Source: Gilliamella sp. Choc5-1 (GTDB lineage: Bacteria > Pseudomonadota > Gammaproteobacteria > Enterobacterales > Orbaceae). Taken from it: 64,000 nt of DNA. The stretch is taken from assembly GCF_001690595.1 (NCBI RefSeq), contig NZ_LZHH01000086.1, forward strand, positions 1 to 64,000, in the 5' to 3' direction. Made by a program: the position numbers and the translations under genes. The notes beneath the pieces were generated by a model. That model worked only from the letters and a program-made list of their open reading frames with translations, searched no databases and was not told where the DNA came from. Position 1 is the stretch's first letter; each line of letters opens with the position of its first letter. Positions 35,290 through 45,575 of the stretch are shown one piece after another.

Positions 35290-36537
35290 TTATTTAATAT
35301 TGCTTATGTTTTGATTAACCAATTTTCTATCACGGTTTAAAAAGATAATGGCAAAAATCATAAATCCTAAAACTACCAAGCCAAGATTATTGAATGTTGT
35401 TGCTGCACCAGATGTATCGTAAGTATTACCCACATAAGTTGAGAACAAAATCACACCAACAGATCCAGCAACTTGATAACCAATTAAAAACACTGTTGCA
35501 GAAAGACGAGCATTGAAATTGTTATCAATATATTTAAACACTGATACCAAAATTGTTGAAATTTCAAGACAATGCATGAGTTTGATAATAGAAATTATTA
35601 CAATACTATTGACATGACCAGTTAAGAAAATACGGGAAGCTGAAATAAATGCTGCAAAAATTAATGCATTTTTAGCACCAACACGATTGACCACAAACGG
35701 CACACAAAACATGACGGCCGCCTCTAAAAAAACTTGAAAAGAGTTTAATAATCCATACAAACGATAACCATCATTCACATCATTAAATTGTTGGGTAAAA
35801 TATACAGGAAATAATTGCTGATCATAAATATTATAAAGGCTGTAAGTGCCTAATACATAAATTACAAATATCCAGAATTTTTTTAAGGTAAAGACTGAAA
35901 TAATTTCATTAAAGGTTAGTTTATCTTTCTTTTGAAATATAACATCAGATGTTTTACTGAGATCTGGTTTAAAATTCAGATTTAGAATCATAAAACAGAC
36001 ACCAACTATCGAAGCAGCCCAAAAATTAAGATGAGGATTGATACTAATTAAAATACCAGCTATAAAAGTACTCACCGCATAAGCAATACACCCCCAAGTT
36101 CGACACTGACCAAATTCAAATCCAAATGCTCGGCTAATTTTTTCACAATATGAATCAATTAACCCCATACCCGCAACCCATCCAAAACCTAAAAAGAAGC
36201 TACCAAAAATTACACCAATATAAAAACTATGTCGTAATAATGGCTCATAAACATAAATTAATGCAGGTGCAGCACAGGTAATTATGATACTTTGAAACCA
36301 GATAAGATGTTTTTTTAGTACTAACTTATCTTGATAAATTCCGTAAATAATCATAATGATTAATGAAATAAAATAGTTAAATGAATAAATGATGCCAGTC
36401 TGCTTTGCTGTTAACCCAATTTCTTTACTAAGCCAAATGGCATAAAAAGAAAACACAAAGCTACCAGCTGCGTAATATATAAAGCTATAACATGAAGCAA
36501 ACCAATAAGTTGGTTTATTATAAAATACATTTGTCAT
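35290..36537 (-). CDS. LacY-type oligosaccharide:H+ symporter (MFS)
   Basis: 415 aa with twelve predicted transmembrane segments. It matches the LacY/RafB/CscB branch: the first helix region YYAAGSFVFSFYAIWL and the segment EKISRAFGFEFGQCRTWG align with LacY EKVSRRSNFEFGRARMFG, which contains Glu126 and Arg144 of the sugar site. Predicted to import a di- or trisaccharide with a proton. It is first gene of the permease-GH172-regulator operon. Confidence 0.88.
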   Translation of the reverse strand: MTNVFYNKPTYWFASCYSFIYYAAGSFVFSFYAIWLSKEIGLTAKQTGIIYSFNYFISLIIMIIYGIYQDKLVLKKHLIWFQSIIITCAAPALIYVYEPLLRHSFYIGVIFGSFFLGFGWVAGMGLIDSYCEKISRAFGFEFGQCRTWGCIAYAVSTFIAGILISINPHLNFWAASIVGVCFMILNLNFKPDLSKTSDVIFQKKDKLTFNEIISVFTLKKFWIFVIYVLGTYSLYNIYDQQLFPVYFTQQFNDVNDGYRLYGLLNSFQVFLEAAVMFCVPFVVNRVGAKNALIFAAFISASRIFLTGHVNSIVIISIIKLMHCLEISTILVSVFKYIDNNFNARLSATVFLIGYQVAGSVGVILFSTYVGNTYDTSGAATTFNNLGLVVLGFMIFAIIFLNRDRKLVNQNISNIK

Positions 36538-36582
36538 AATTTATCCTTGAAAGAGTGAACCACTACACAACTGAGTATGCAG

Positions 36583-36598
36583 AGCTAAAAATTTAGCT
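36583..36598. promoter_or_regulatory. Candidate operator for the LacI-type regulator
   Basis: AGCTAAAAATTTAGCT is a perfect 16-bp palindrome, 46 bp upstream of the permease start. LacI-family operators are palindromic, but most have a central CG, which this one lacks. Confidence 0.35.
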
Positions 36599-36619
36599 TT
36601 AAAAGGTTTATTGGATAAA

Positions 36620-36635
36620 TGTGATCAGCATCAAA
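36620..36635. promoter_or_regulatory. CRP-like site upstream of the sugar cassette
   Basis: TGTGATCAGCATCAAA matches TGTGA-N6-TCACA at 9 of 10 fixed positions, 83 bp upstream of the permease start. This would fit catabolite control. Confidence 0.45.
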
Positions 36636-36792
36636 TTTATTTTGTTCAATGTAATAGTGAAATATCTGCGTTTTTATTATTTTAAATGTAGGAAGTTATG
36701 AGGTTATTTACAGTAATTTGAAAAATTCGTGTTATAAATACCATAAAAATAAAATTAACGCTCTATCACAAACAAGCAATAGGGCACTGATA

Positions 36793-36857
36793 TCATAAAG
36801 AAAAATAACTGTCACTAATTTAGCTAAGCGCATAATGGTTGTTAGACCATTTATAAC
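36793..36857 (-). repeat. Right arm of inverted repeat flanking the sugar cassette
   Basis: The inverted counterpart of 33031-33097, with identical ends: ttataac at 36851-36857 and tcataaa at 36793-36799. The two arms enclose 3.7 kb holding exactly the regulator, GH172 and permease genes. Confidence 0.75.
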
Positions 36858-37275
36858 GTGTTAAAGAAAGCCGGCTGAAATTTTTGTCCCTTTAAGTAGT
36901 AAAAATGAACGTTATAAAACCATGAGTTAGGGTTTTAAATGTTTGTTTAAAATAAAAAATCTATTAAAAATAAATTTAGACGGTAAACAAAACCGCAAAC
37001 TAGAGAATATTTGTTTTTTATTATTTATTTGATTTTTTAACATTTTTACATAAACGCAGGGCACTCCTGAAACTTTTTGACAAAAATCACCAGCCTATAA
37101 ACTAATGGAAAAGCCGAAAGCGTGATACGAACGTTGAATTGAGATATGCATAATCAACAAATATTTAGTGGTGCAAAAGAGAGAAAACAAAAGCTTAAGC
37201 GATTTAAGGAAAAACGCCTAAAAATATCACCAGCTTTAACTTTACTTTTAATTGTTTGATTTTATTTTAACGTAA
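36858..37275. other. Intergenic region before the type I RM locus
   Basis: A/T-rich, no gene seen. It holds a further copy of the dispersed TCCTGAAACTTTTTGAC repeat (37065-37081). Confidence 0.4.
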
Positions 37276-40200
37276 TTAGCTAAATTGCTGTTTAATCTCG
37301 GTCATCCAACGTGGAAGTTCGTCATGTAAGGCTAAATTTAGCATAAATAAGTTATCAATATCTTTATTCGCTTTGCTTAAGTCAATCGTTTGAATAATTT
37401 CAGCAAAATAAGGCACAATGTCTGATTTTGATAGTTCAAACTCCGTTATTGCTTGTAATAATAGCTTGCTATCAATACCCCATTCGTTGGCAAATTCGTT
37501 TGCGGCATGTTTGATTTTATCGTTTTTCCAATTGGTAAATGCTTGATCAAAATGGACTTGGCTAGATAGGCGACCGGTTAATAATTCGGTATCGACAAAT
37601 TCCTTTAATATTTTTGCTTGCTGATCTTCGCCCATTTGGCTTAATTCTTGAATTTGTTCGTAGATAATGCGCCTAGTTTCGTCGTTAATGGTTTGTACAC
37701 CATCAACATGCGACACTTTAGATCCAATTAAGCTAAGGATATGCGCAGCATCAATCACCTGTGTGCCTGCTAATTTGGTTTTACCAATTAAAGTGGGCAC
37801 AATGGTTGGCGTTTTAGTGGTAGTTTCTTTAGCGGTTAAGTTTTTAAATGCACCAACATATTGCAACCAACGGTGCTCGGTCATACCAAAAGTGGCATTA
37901 TCCCATTGATATTCATAATATTGTTGGACAATATTAAGCTGATCAGCCGCTATTTTAAATGCTTTGCTAAATTCAGTTAGTTTTTTATCATCATGTTGAA
38001 TTAATTGCCATTGGGTTGGATCGGCTAAGGTTAAAACTAATTGCTCCAAATCGTTAGCTAAAATTCGCACAGCAGTGGCATAGGTTTCAACAATCGCTTT
38101 GCTACTGCTACCACCACTACCATATAGCTCAAGGGCTTGGTTAACCATTTGTTCGGTTAGGCGAGGGGTTTGGAAATTTACAATTGTGCCAAACTCTTTG
38201 CTAGAACCAAACACGCGATTGGTGCGTGAATAAGCCTGAATTAAATTTTGTAGCTTTAAGGTGCGGTCAACATAAAGAGTATTGAGTCGTTTAGAATCAT
38301 AGCCTGTCAATAGCTGATCTGCAACAATCACTAAATCGATATTCTTACTATTACGACCACTACCGCCACGGGTAGCACGCTCGACCACATCCTCAAAATA
38401 GGCTTGTTCACCATGTTTTTTATCACCTGCTATAAACTTAATGCCAGTAAATGCAGCGTAATCGTTAAACATGGCACTGATAATTTCGGGATCGACATTA
38501 TCTGGATCATTTTCGTTACCAAAGCTAAAGGTCATGGCAATATTGATTTTTTGCTGTTGGCTTGCAAGTTGTTTTTTAAATTCCTGATAATAGGCAATCA
38601 CCCGCTCTTTATAAGCGACGGTTAAAATAGCATTAAATTGTTGCTGTTGCGATTGCGCTTGCCAGTTGCTTAAAATCTCTGTAACCACTTGCGGTATATG
38701 GGTTTGATCATGATAAACTAATAGCGCTTTATCAATGGCTTGCTTTTCAACTTCGGTTTCGCTCCAGCTATGTACTAATCGGGCGATTTCGCGATCGGAT
38801 TGTTCTGGCTTTTCGATTTTTATACGCTCAATAAGCTTATCGCGTAAATTGTCATAACTGCTAAATTCACCCGTATTGATGTAATCGACATGAAATCCAA
38901 GCACGTTACCATCAGCAATGGCTTCATCAATGGTATATTGATGTAATTTAGGACCAAATAGCTTTTCGGTAGTGTTAATCACTTCGCTGTTTTCGTTTAT
39001 TTTGCCTTTAATTTTGTTTTCGTCAAAAAGCGGCGTACCTGTAAATCCAAAAAATAGCCCATTTATTCTAAAATGGCTTTTTATTTCGCCCATCATATTT
39101 TTCATGGTGGAACGGTGCGCTTCGTCAACAATAAAGACGATTTTTTTATCAGCTAAGTGACTATCCTTGCCTTCCTCTAAGGCTTTAACCAAATTATGCA
39201 GTTTAAAGATAGTGGTTACCACAATACCATTGTGTGGCGAGCTAAGGTGTTTTCTAAGCTGCGCGGTGCTGTGCGTATCATCAACCGTTACTGGCTCAAA
39301 AGCGGCATAGGCCTTAAAGTTTTCACTGGTACGGCTATCAAGTTCACGCCGATCCACCAAAAAGACCACTTTATCAAAACCTGCACGGGTCGATAAAAAT
39401 AGGGCTGTTTTAAAGCTGGTGATGGTTTTCCCCGAACCTGTAGTATGCCAAACAAATCCGCCATGTGGTTTTTTGTCAGGATTATCCCAACCAAATGCCG
39501 CCCCTTCAACCGCTTGTAAAGCAAAGACCTGATAAGGGCGCATTAGCATATGTCGGCGGTTTTCTTCTTCTTTGGCTTCATCAATGACTAAGTAGTCGCC
39601 CACCATTTGATGCGCCATTGGGATCATTAAAAATTGTTCTATTACTTGTTGCCAATGATTGATCGGTTGATTTGATTTATTCGCCCAATGAAACACAAAG
39701 CTAGGATTAAAGTCATTAATTGTTTTGGGCGTGGCAAAGTAACGGGTTTCGATTTCGCTACTTATTACCATCATTTGCGAAAAAGCCATAAAATTGTTGC
39801 TATATTCGCCATCTCGATAATAACGCTTAAACTGTTCGAATGCCTCGTCAAGGTTTTTATCGGTACGTTTTTGTTCGATATTAATTAACGGTAACCCATT
39901 AATTAACAGCACCAAATCAAAACGGTTACCGTTAGGTGTTTGCACTTCGCGGGCAATGCGATAACTGGAGTCACCGCCACGCACTTCGGCTTTTTTAAAG
40001 ATAGTTAAGGTAATTTGTTTACGGGTGATAAGCGGATTATCATCGCGATAGATGCCATCGATTTTGCCTTTCGACTCTTCCATGGCGAGCAATTTTGCCG
40101 CTTGGTAGCTGTTTTGTAGTTGGTTAACCTTTGCCATTACTTGGTTAAATTCGTTATCGGTTAACTCAACACCTTCAAGTTGATCGGCATTAAGCCGATT

Positions 40201-40356
40201 AAGTTCACTCCGCCAGTGGGTGACTAAATCATTAACCGTTACTTTACGTCGATTACCATCTAAAAAGTCAGGTACCTGCCATTGTTGTTTTTCTAATTCC
40301 CTGACAAAATTTTCTTGAAAGGTTTTTTCTGCGGCATCTTTTACAACCTGACTCAT
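37276..40356 (-). CDS. hsdR: Type I restriction enzyme, R subunit HsdR
   Basis: 1026 aa motor and nuclease subunit that translocates and cuts unmodified DNA. The N-terminal PD-(D/E)XK nuclease region includes NRFDLVLLINGLPLINIEQK (Asp and the E-x-K pair). SF2 helicase motifs follow: Walker A WHTTGSGKT, DEAH box VDEAHRS, GFTGTP, and a later DQLLTGYDSKRLNTLYVD. Its base composition is visibly richer in GC than the neighbouring housekeeping genes, suggesting acquisition. It lies 14 nt after hsdS. Confidence 0.96.
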   Translation of the reverse strand: MSQVVKDAAEKTFQENFVRELEKQQWQVPDFLDGNRRKVTVNDLVTHWRSELNRLNADQLEGVELTDNEFNQVMAKVNQLQNSYQAAKLLAMEESKGKIDGIYRDDNPLITRKQITLTIFKKAEVRGGDSSYRIAREVQTPNGNRFDLVLLINGLPLINIEQKRTDKNLDEAFEQFKRYYRDGEYSNNFMAFSQMMVISSEIETRYFATPKTINDFNPSFVFHWANKSNQPINHWQQVIEQFLMIPMAHQMVGDYLVIDEAKEEENRRHMLMRPYQVFALQAVEGAAFGWDNPDKKPHGGFVWHTTGSGKTITSFKTALFLSTRAGFDKVVFLVDRRELDSRTSENFKAYAAFEPVTVDDTHSTAQLRKHLSSPHNGIVVTTIFKLHNLVKALEEGKDSHLADKKIVFIVDEAHRSTMKNMMGEIKSHFRINGLFFGFTGTPLFDENKIKGKINENSEVINTTEKLFGPKLHQYTIDEAIADGNVLGFHVDYINTGEFSSYDNLRDKLIERIKIEKPEQSDREIARLVHSWSETEVEKQAIDKALLVYHDQTHIPQVVTEILSNWQAQSQQQQFNAILTVAYKERVIAYYQEFKKQLASQQQKINIAMTFSFGNENDPDNVDPEIISAMFNDYAAFTGIKFIAGDKKHGEQAYFEDVVERATRGGSGRNSKNIDLVIVADQLLTGYDSKRLNTLYVDRTLKLQNLIQAYSRTNRVFGSSKEFGTIVNFQTPRLTEQMVNQALELYGSGGSSSKAIVETYATAVRILANDLEQLVLTLADPTQWQLIQHDDKKLTEFSKAFKIAADQLNIVQQYYEYQWDNATFGMTEHRWLQYVGAFKNLTAKETTTKTPTIVPTLIGKTKLAGTQVIDAAHILSLIGSKVSHVDGVQTINDETRRIIYEQIQELSQMGEDQQAKILKEFVDTELLTGRLSSQVHFDQAFTNWKNDKIKHAANEFANEWGIDSKLLLQAITEFELSKSDIVPYFAEIIQTIDLSKANKDIDNLFMLNLALHDELPRWMTEIKQQFS

Positions 40357-40370
40357 TCCTTAGCTCCTTT

Positions 40371-41621
40371 TTATACAAACATTTCGTTTAAATAAGCTTG
40401 TTTGATATTTTTTAATTTATCTAATTTTTTTTGTTCTAATGCTATTTTATCATCGAGTAATTTAAAGAAATTACCGATTTTGGTTTGTTCTTCTTTTATA
40501 GTTGATAATAATTCAAAGCTACTAATTTCTCCTAGGGAAATATGTTTTATTGTTCCTCCACATGCCATTTTAATCATTGATTTTAAAAATCTCCCAGCAT
40601 TCAAAGCTTGATAAAGGAATTCAGAATTATCAAAAGCAATTAAACGTCCAACTCGTTGGGCTAAAATCATATTTTTATTAGCAACCTTTGCAGAACGACC
40701 AACTGAACCATCCATAGTTATTAGGATATCTCCTTGATTAAGAATGTATTTATTAAAAAAATTCTTGTTTTTTATATTAATTCGATTACCTATAGAATTA
40801 TCAACAAAAGGGGTTTCATGTTGAACATTGCTGTTAGTAATAACAAGATATAAACCATCCATTTTAAAATCATCACTATTGAAGGGAAAACCTGTTTGTA
40901 TTAGTGCCAAAGCCCTTAGATTTTGTAATTTCCAGTCTTCTGTAAAAGATAAAAACCGCAATCTAGGCTTTAATTCCCCCTCATTTGGAAACATTTCCCT
41001 CAGATAGGCAGATTTTAGGGTTTTGGCTTTTTCTAGTTTTTTTTGTTGAGTATTAATAAGGTTATCAAGTTTTTTTAAAAATTCGCCTATTTGGATTTGT
41101 TCATTCACTTCAGGTGTATTGAATTTAAATTCAGTCATATCAGCCTGAAATAAGTGAGGTATACTACTTCCCGATACTTTTAATCTAATAAGATTTTTAA
41201 ATTGGCTACTCAACATTATCTGATAAAAGAATATTGAACTAATATTCTTTTTTAATCTAACTAACATCATTGTAGAGTTAATAGTTGCTAAACTATTTAA
41301 GTTTGTTATTAACGCAGGATTACCTAAAGAACCATCTTTTGAAAAAATTATATCTCCATTTTTTAACATAATTTCAGGTGATTCGTCATAACGCCATTGT
41401 GGAATATGATCAACTTTATTCCAATTGATGATACCTTCAGTAATATGTTTACCTGCTATCATGCTTGGTCCTTGATCTACATATTCCTCCTGTTTTAAAC
41501 TTTTCCATCCTAATCTTCCTTTAATAATAGCATGATCACCAAGTCTAAGTTTTTCCCACATTTGAGCACCCTCAAACCCCTTAAACCGTCGCCTAGGAAT
41601 TAATTTTTTACTTTCACTCAT
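40371..41621 (-). CDS. hsdS: Type I restriction-modification specificity subunit HsdS
   Basis: 416 aa with two target-recognition domains, each followed by a similar coiled-coil repeat: QQKKLEKAKTLKSAYLREMF (centre) and EQKKLDKLKNIKQAYLNEMF (C terminus). This is the usual two-half plan, so it should read a split bipartite site. The TRD halves are much more A/T-rich than hsdM and hsdR, typical of exchangeable TRDs. Its ATG overlaps the hsdM stop by 4 nt. Confidence 0.95.
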   Translation of the reverse strand: MSESKKLIPRRRFKGFEGAQMWEKLRLGDHAIIKGRLGWKSLKQEEYVDQGPSMIAGKHITEGIINWNKVDHIPQWRYDESPEIMLKNGDIIFSKDGSLGNPALITNLNSLATINSTMMLVRLKKNISSIFFYQIMLSSQFKNLIRLKVSGSSIPHLFQADMTEFKFNTPEVNEQIQIGEFLKKLDNLINTQQKKLEKAKTLKSAYLREMFPNEGELKPRLRFLSFTEDWKLQNLRALALIQTGFPFNSDDFKMDGLYLVITNSNVQHETPFVDNSIGNRINIKNKNFFNKYILNQGDILITMDGSVGRSAKVANKNMILAQRVGRLIAFDNSEFLYQALNAGRFLKSMIKMACGGTIKHISLGEISSFELLSTIKEEQTKIGNFFKLLDDKIALEQKKLDKLKNIKQAYLNEMFV

Positions 41622-44213
41622 TGCGTTACCACCAGATCTTGCATCATCGCTTGTAACTCGGCTTCGAGTTGTTCGATCTCTTTATCAATCGAAGTTAAGG
41701 TATCTTGATAACGTTCGTTTAACATTTGTAGGGTTTTTAATTCGGCTTTAATCGGTTTTTCAATTAATTCGCTCAGTAACGCAATGGTATTGCCAAACCA
41801 TTTTTTGTACATTAGCCTGTCAATTTCTTGATCCGTTAAGTTTAAAATCCGTTCTTGTACCGCTTCTTTTAATGCCAATTCTTCCGTTTTGATTTTTTTA
41901 CTTAATGTCGATTTTTGGCTGATTAATTTATCGACTTTTTTAAGTATTACATAGGCTTCACTATCTTTTGGTGTATCTTTTAACTCTTGTTTGAGTTTTT
42001 TATTATCAAATGAGTCTAATGGTTCGTCGTCATCGTTCTTTTTCAACGATTCATACAGCGCATCGTACTCAGGGTTGTCTTCGACTTTGGCCGCTTCGAC
42101 CAGATCCGCAAGTTCGCTTTCTAGCGTTTGGATTTGCTGTTTATTGTTGTCGATATTGGTTAGCTCATCGGCATATAATTCACTGGCAATTAATTCGCTT
42201 GGAATTAGGCTGCTAATAAAGCCATCTTGCTCAGACCGTTTTTTAGCACCGCTACCTTTGTTGACCATATTCGGTACTCGGTTACGTGCTGCGGTATAAA
42301 AATCAGTGGCGGCAATAATTTCAGCGTCATGGAGTAATGCATTTTGCCAAATTTCGGCAATAATCTGATAGCCGTCATAGATATCAAGATGATTAAAGCT
42401 AGCTAGTAGGCTTTTTATGTCGTTTAACATCGCTTCCATTAGTGGGTGAATTTGCTCTGCATCATTAACTGCAATGATTTGTGACCAATAGCTGTCAATA
42501 TAAGCTTGCGTTTGCTGCGCTAATTGTGCCGATTGCTGTCGTATCCGTTCATCATTTAAGATTTTAGTGCTTAATTCGCTAATCTCTTCTTTTAAGGTGA
42601 AATATTGCGGACGTACCGGCGCTAATGCCGCCTGCAATAAGTCGGGCGTGGTGGCACGGATAACAGCAAGTTGCTCAATATTGTGCTGTGGTATGCCACC
42701 TAATAAATGACCTTCGACGTCGTGAGCAATATCATCATCAATGGCATCAATATAACGGGGGATATTGAGGTTGTATTCATTGGCGATAATCTCTTGACGA
42801 GTGGCTAAATGGCTATAGCCAGTTTGCTCTTGACGTGATACATAAGTATCCACAATTTTGGCGATGTCTTTTTCTTGCAAGACATTTTGCTTACCGACTT
42901 TTATAAAGGTATTTGATGCATCAATGATTAATACCGGATCAGTCAGTTGACGATTCTTTTTTAACACTAAAACCACAACGGGGATGCCTGTATTGGTAAA
43001 CAGGTTGCTTGGCAAGCCGATTACGGTATCAATGTAATTCTTTTCTAATAATCGTTTGCGGATTTCACCTTCAGTTGCACCACGGAATAAGATTCCATGT
43101 GGTAACACGATTGCCATAGTGCCACTTTGTCCTAAATGGAATAGTCCATGTAATAAAAAGGCAAAGTCACCTTTTGAATCGGGCGGCAATACGCCTGCTA
43201 TTTCAAAACGGGGATCGCTCACTTTTAATCCTGCGCGATTCCAGTTTTTGACTGAATAAGGTGGATTCATGACTACCGCATCAAATTGGACGCCCTCACT
43301 AGGACGCTCAGGATCTTCAGGCCAATCATGAGCTAAAGTATCGCCATTTCTAATGGTCATTTTATTGGGTTTGACTTCATGCAGTAATAAATTCATCCGC
43401 ACCAAATTATAAGTAGCGGTATTTTTTTCTTGACCGTAATAGGTCAAACTTTGTTGCGCTTGTTTGGTTAGATGTTTTTTTAACTGTTAGCAGTAATGAG
43501 CCAGATCCAACCGTCGGGTCATAAATAGAACGAATATTGGGTGTTTTGGCAACAATTTGTGCCATTACTTCACTTACTTGGCGTGGTGTATAGAATTCCC
43601 CGGCTTTTTTACCGGCTTCCATAGCAAATTTACCAATCAGATATTCATAAGCATCGCCTAATACATCGCCTTTTTGTAAAGCGACCATATCAAGATCGGC
43701 AAATAATAAGATTAAAGCTTTAATATTTTTACTGCGCTCGTGTAAATTACTACCAAGTGCGGTATCGGTTAAATCTAAGGTTGAATTAGAAAACAGATTC
43801 TTAAAGTCATCGGCATCTTTGCTATTAGCAATTGAACGTTCAAAGTGATTTAAGCTGTCGATCACTTTTTGCACTTCAAAATTGCCTTTATTTATATCTT
43901 CAATCCAAGTTTGATAAAGGTGTTCGGGTAAAACATAATAACCTAGTGTATTTTGCAGTATGCTTTCTAATTGAGGACCACGTTCAGCCATGCTTTTATG
44001 ATAATTAGCGATAAGCTCGGACTGCGTGATCTCATCTCTGGTTATCATCATTTTAAATGATGATAATGTTTTATCGCTTAAAAATTTATAAAACATTAAA
44101 CCTAACATATAGTCTTTATAACGACTGGCATCCATCGAACCACGCAGTTCATTGGCACCATCCCATAAGCGACTTTTAATCTCATCAGATGTAATCACAA
44201 CGTTCAACCTCAT
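41618..44213 (-). pseudogene. hsdM: Type I DNA methyltransferase HsdM, split by a frameshift
   Basis: N6-adenine methyltransferase subunit in two overlapping frames. The 5' part (43407-44213) has the N-terminal helical domain (SRLWDGANELRG, YKDYMLGLMFYKFLSDK) and SAM motif DPTVGSGSLL. The 3' part (41618-43447) has catalytic NPPYS and a long C-terminal coiled-coil. The frames join at a 7-base A run (minus strand; T7 at 43475-43481). With six As, the protein reads continuously through VKKHLTKQAQQSLTYYGQE, as in intact homologues. Full length would be about 864 aa. This could be a phase-variable OFF state, ribosomal slippage or a sequencing error, because hsdR and hsdS are intact. Confidence 0.92.
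43475..43481. repeat. Homopolymer T7 (A7 in hsdM) at the frameshift
   Basis: Seven Ts on the plus strand at the exact position where the two hsdM frames must be joined. Removing one base restores a full HsdM. Confidence 0.9.
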
Positions 44214-44570
44214 TAACTCATTTACTTTGGCATGAAAGTATCATCGGTTTATTTTTGATTTATCCCATAGCCAACACAATAGCGTCGTATTTTAGCGGTA
44301 ATTAGTTTCAAATCCTAGCTAAATAAGTAAAAAACCTATTCGTATAAAACATAATAGAACTAGACATTATAAGGCAAGGAAGCAAATTTTATCGGGTGCT
44401 TGAATTGTTATATAGTTTGAAAAGTTGTATAGTTTGAAAAAATGAAAATCGACAATAAATTCTTTGAAAAAAAATAAAATTTGTTGATATTCTTTTTTCT
44501 ATTATACTAAATAAATTCTGTTATGAGCAGTTAATAAATAATAAGGAATAATGAATAAGGAAATTAAGTT
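44214..44570. other. Intergenic region hsdM / sseB-like
   Basis: 357 bp of A/T-rich DNA between divergent genes. A TATACT at about 44509-44514 may be a -10 for the plus-strand gene, but no good -35 is seen at the right distance. No gene found. Confidence 0.35.
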
Positions 44571-45419
44571 ATGAGTTTTGATGTTAGCCAACCTGTAACC
44601 AATCCAAAATTAATCGAAGCATTACAAACATTTAATCAAACACCGTCGTTAGAAACAAAAAAAAATTTATTTGATCACTTAAAATCTGCAAAGTTATTGG
44701 CTCCTATTACAATGAATTTACCAGATAATATTGGATGTAATGACGATAACACGATTACCTTGCAACAAGGCAATACTCTTTCTTTTGTAGCAATCAGTAA
44801 TGTTGAAAATAAAAATTTTTTTCCTGCTCTTCCTGCTCTTCCTGCATTTACTGATTGGAATGAATTAAGAAAATGGCAAAATATTAAAGATCAACAAACA
44901 TTAGTTGTAGATTTATCCTATTATCAAACATTACTTAACGATTCAGATGGGTGTAAAGGGGTCGTTATTAATCCATTTGGCAATAGTTTTCAATTAGATC
45001 GTTCTATGTTGTCAGAAGTACTTACTGATAACTCGCCTTCAACAGAAAACGGAAAAGAAATTTATCTTTCTAAAGATACTGAAGTTATTATTGGTACTCC
45101 TGAACAATATCCTCATATATTGGTTGGTAAGCTCAAAGAGCATTTACAAAATAAATCAGAAGTTAACGCAGCCTATTTAAGATTAATGGTGCAAAATCAG
45201 CAACAAAGTTATTTAGTTGTTGTTGATATCCAAAAAGGTGTAGATACAAAAGCGATATTTAATGATTTAGGCCAAGCAGCACAAGCTTTCCTTGCTAAAG
45301 ATATGTTTATTGATTTTATTGTCGTGGATACCGAATTTGGTCAACAAGCAATCAAGGATGAAAAACCATTTTATCAAAAGAAAAGAAAGGGGTTTTTTAA
45401 TCGTTTATTTGGTAAATAA
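44571..45419 (+). CDS. SseB-family protein
   Basis: 282 aa with the two halves of the SseB family: an N-terminal domain with LKSAKLLAPITMNLPD, FVAISNVENK, FTDWNELRKW and VVINPFGNSFQLDR, and a C-terminal domain with AYLRLMVQNQQQSYLVVVDI and IDFIVVDTEFGQQAI. E. coli SseB was found by enhanced serine sensitivity; its biochemical role is unknown. A short in-frame repeat encodes PALPALPA at about residues 86-93. AAGGAA and a run of A/T precede the ATG. Monocistronic, with its own terminator. Confidence 0.82.
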   Translation: MSFDVSQPVTNPKLIEALQTFNQTPSLETKKNLFDHLKSAKLLAPITMNLPDNIGCNDDNTITLQQGNTLSFVAISNVENKNFFPALPALPAFTDWNELRKWQNIKDQQTLVVDLSYYQTLLNDSDGCKGVVINPFGNSFQLDRSMLSEVLTDNSPSTENGKEIYLSKDTEVIIGTPEQYPHILVGKLKEHLQNKSEVNAAYLRLMVQNQQQSYLVVVDIQKGVDTKAIFNDLGQAAQAFLAKDMFIDFIVVDTEFGQQAIKDEKPFYQKKRKGFFNRLFGK

Positions 45420-45508
45420 ATTGTTAGATAAATCGATAAATATGGCTATTTTCATATGTTTGCATTAGGAAAAGTTTAAATAAACTAGTATTAGATGTAG
45501 GAATTACT

Positions 45509-45558
45509 CGCATTGTTTAAAGTAATTTTAGAAACCACTGTAAACAATGCGTTATTTT
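45509..45558 (+). terminator. Hairpin terminator after the sseB-like gene
   Basis: A perfect 11-bp inverted repeat CGCATTGTTTA (45509-45519) / TAAACAATGCG (45541-45551), with a 21-nt loop, is followed by TTATTTTT. It sits between convergent genes. Confidence 0.6.
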
Positions 45559-45575
45559 TAAACATCTTAACAATA

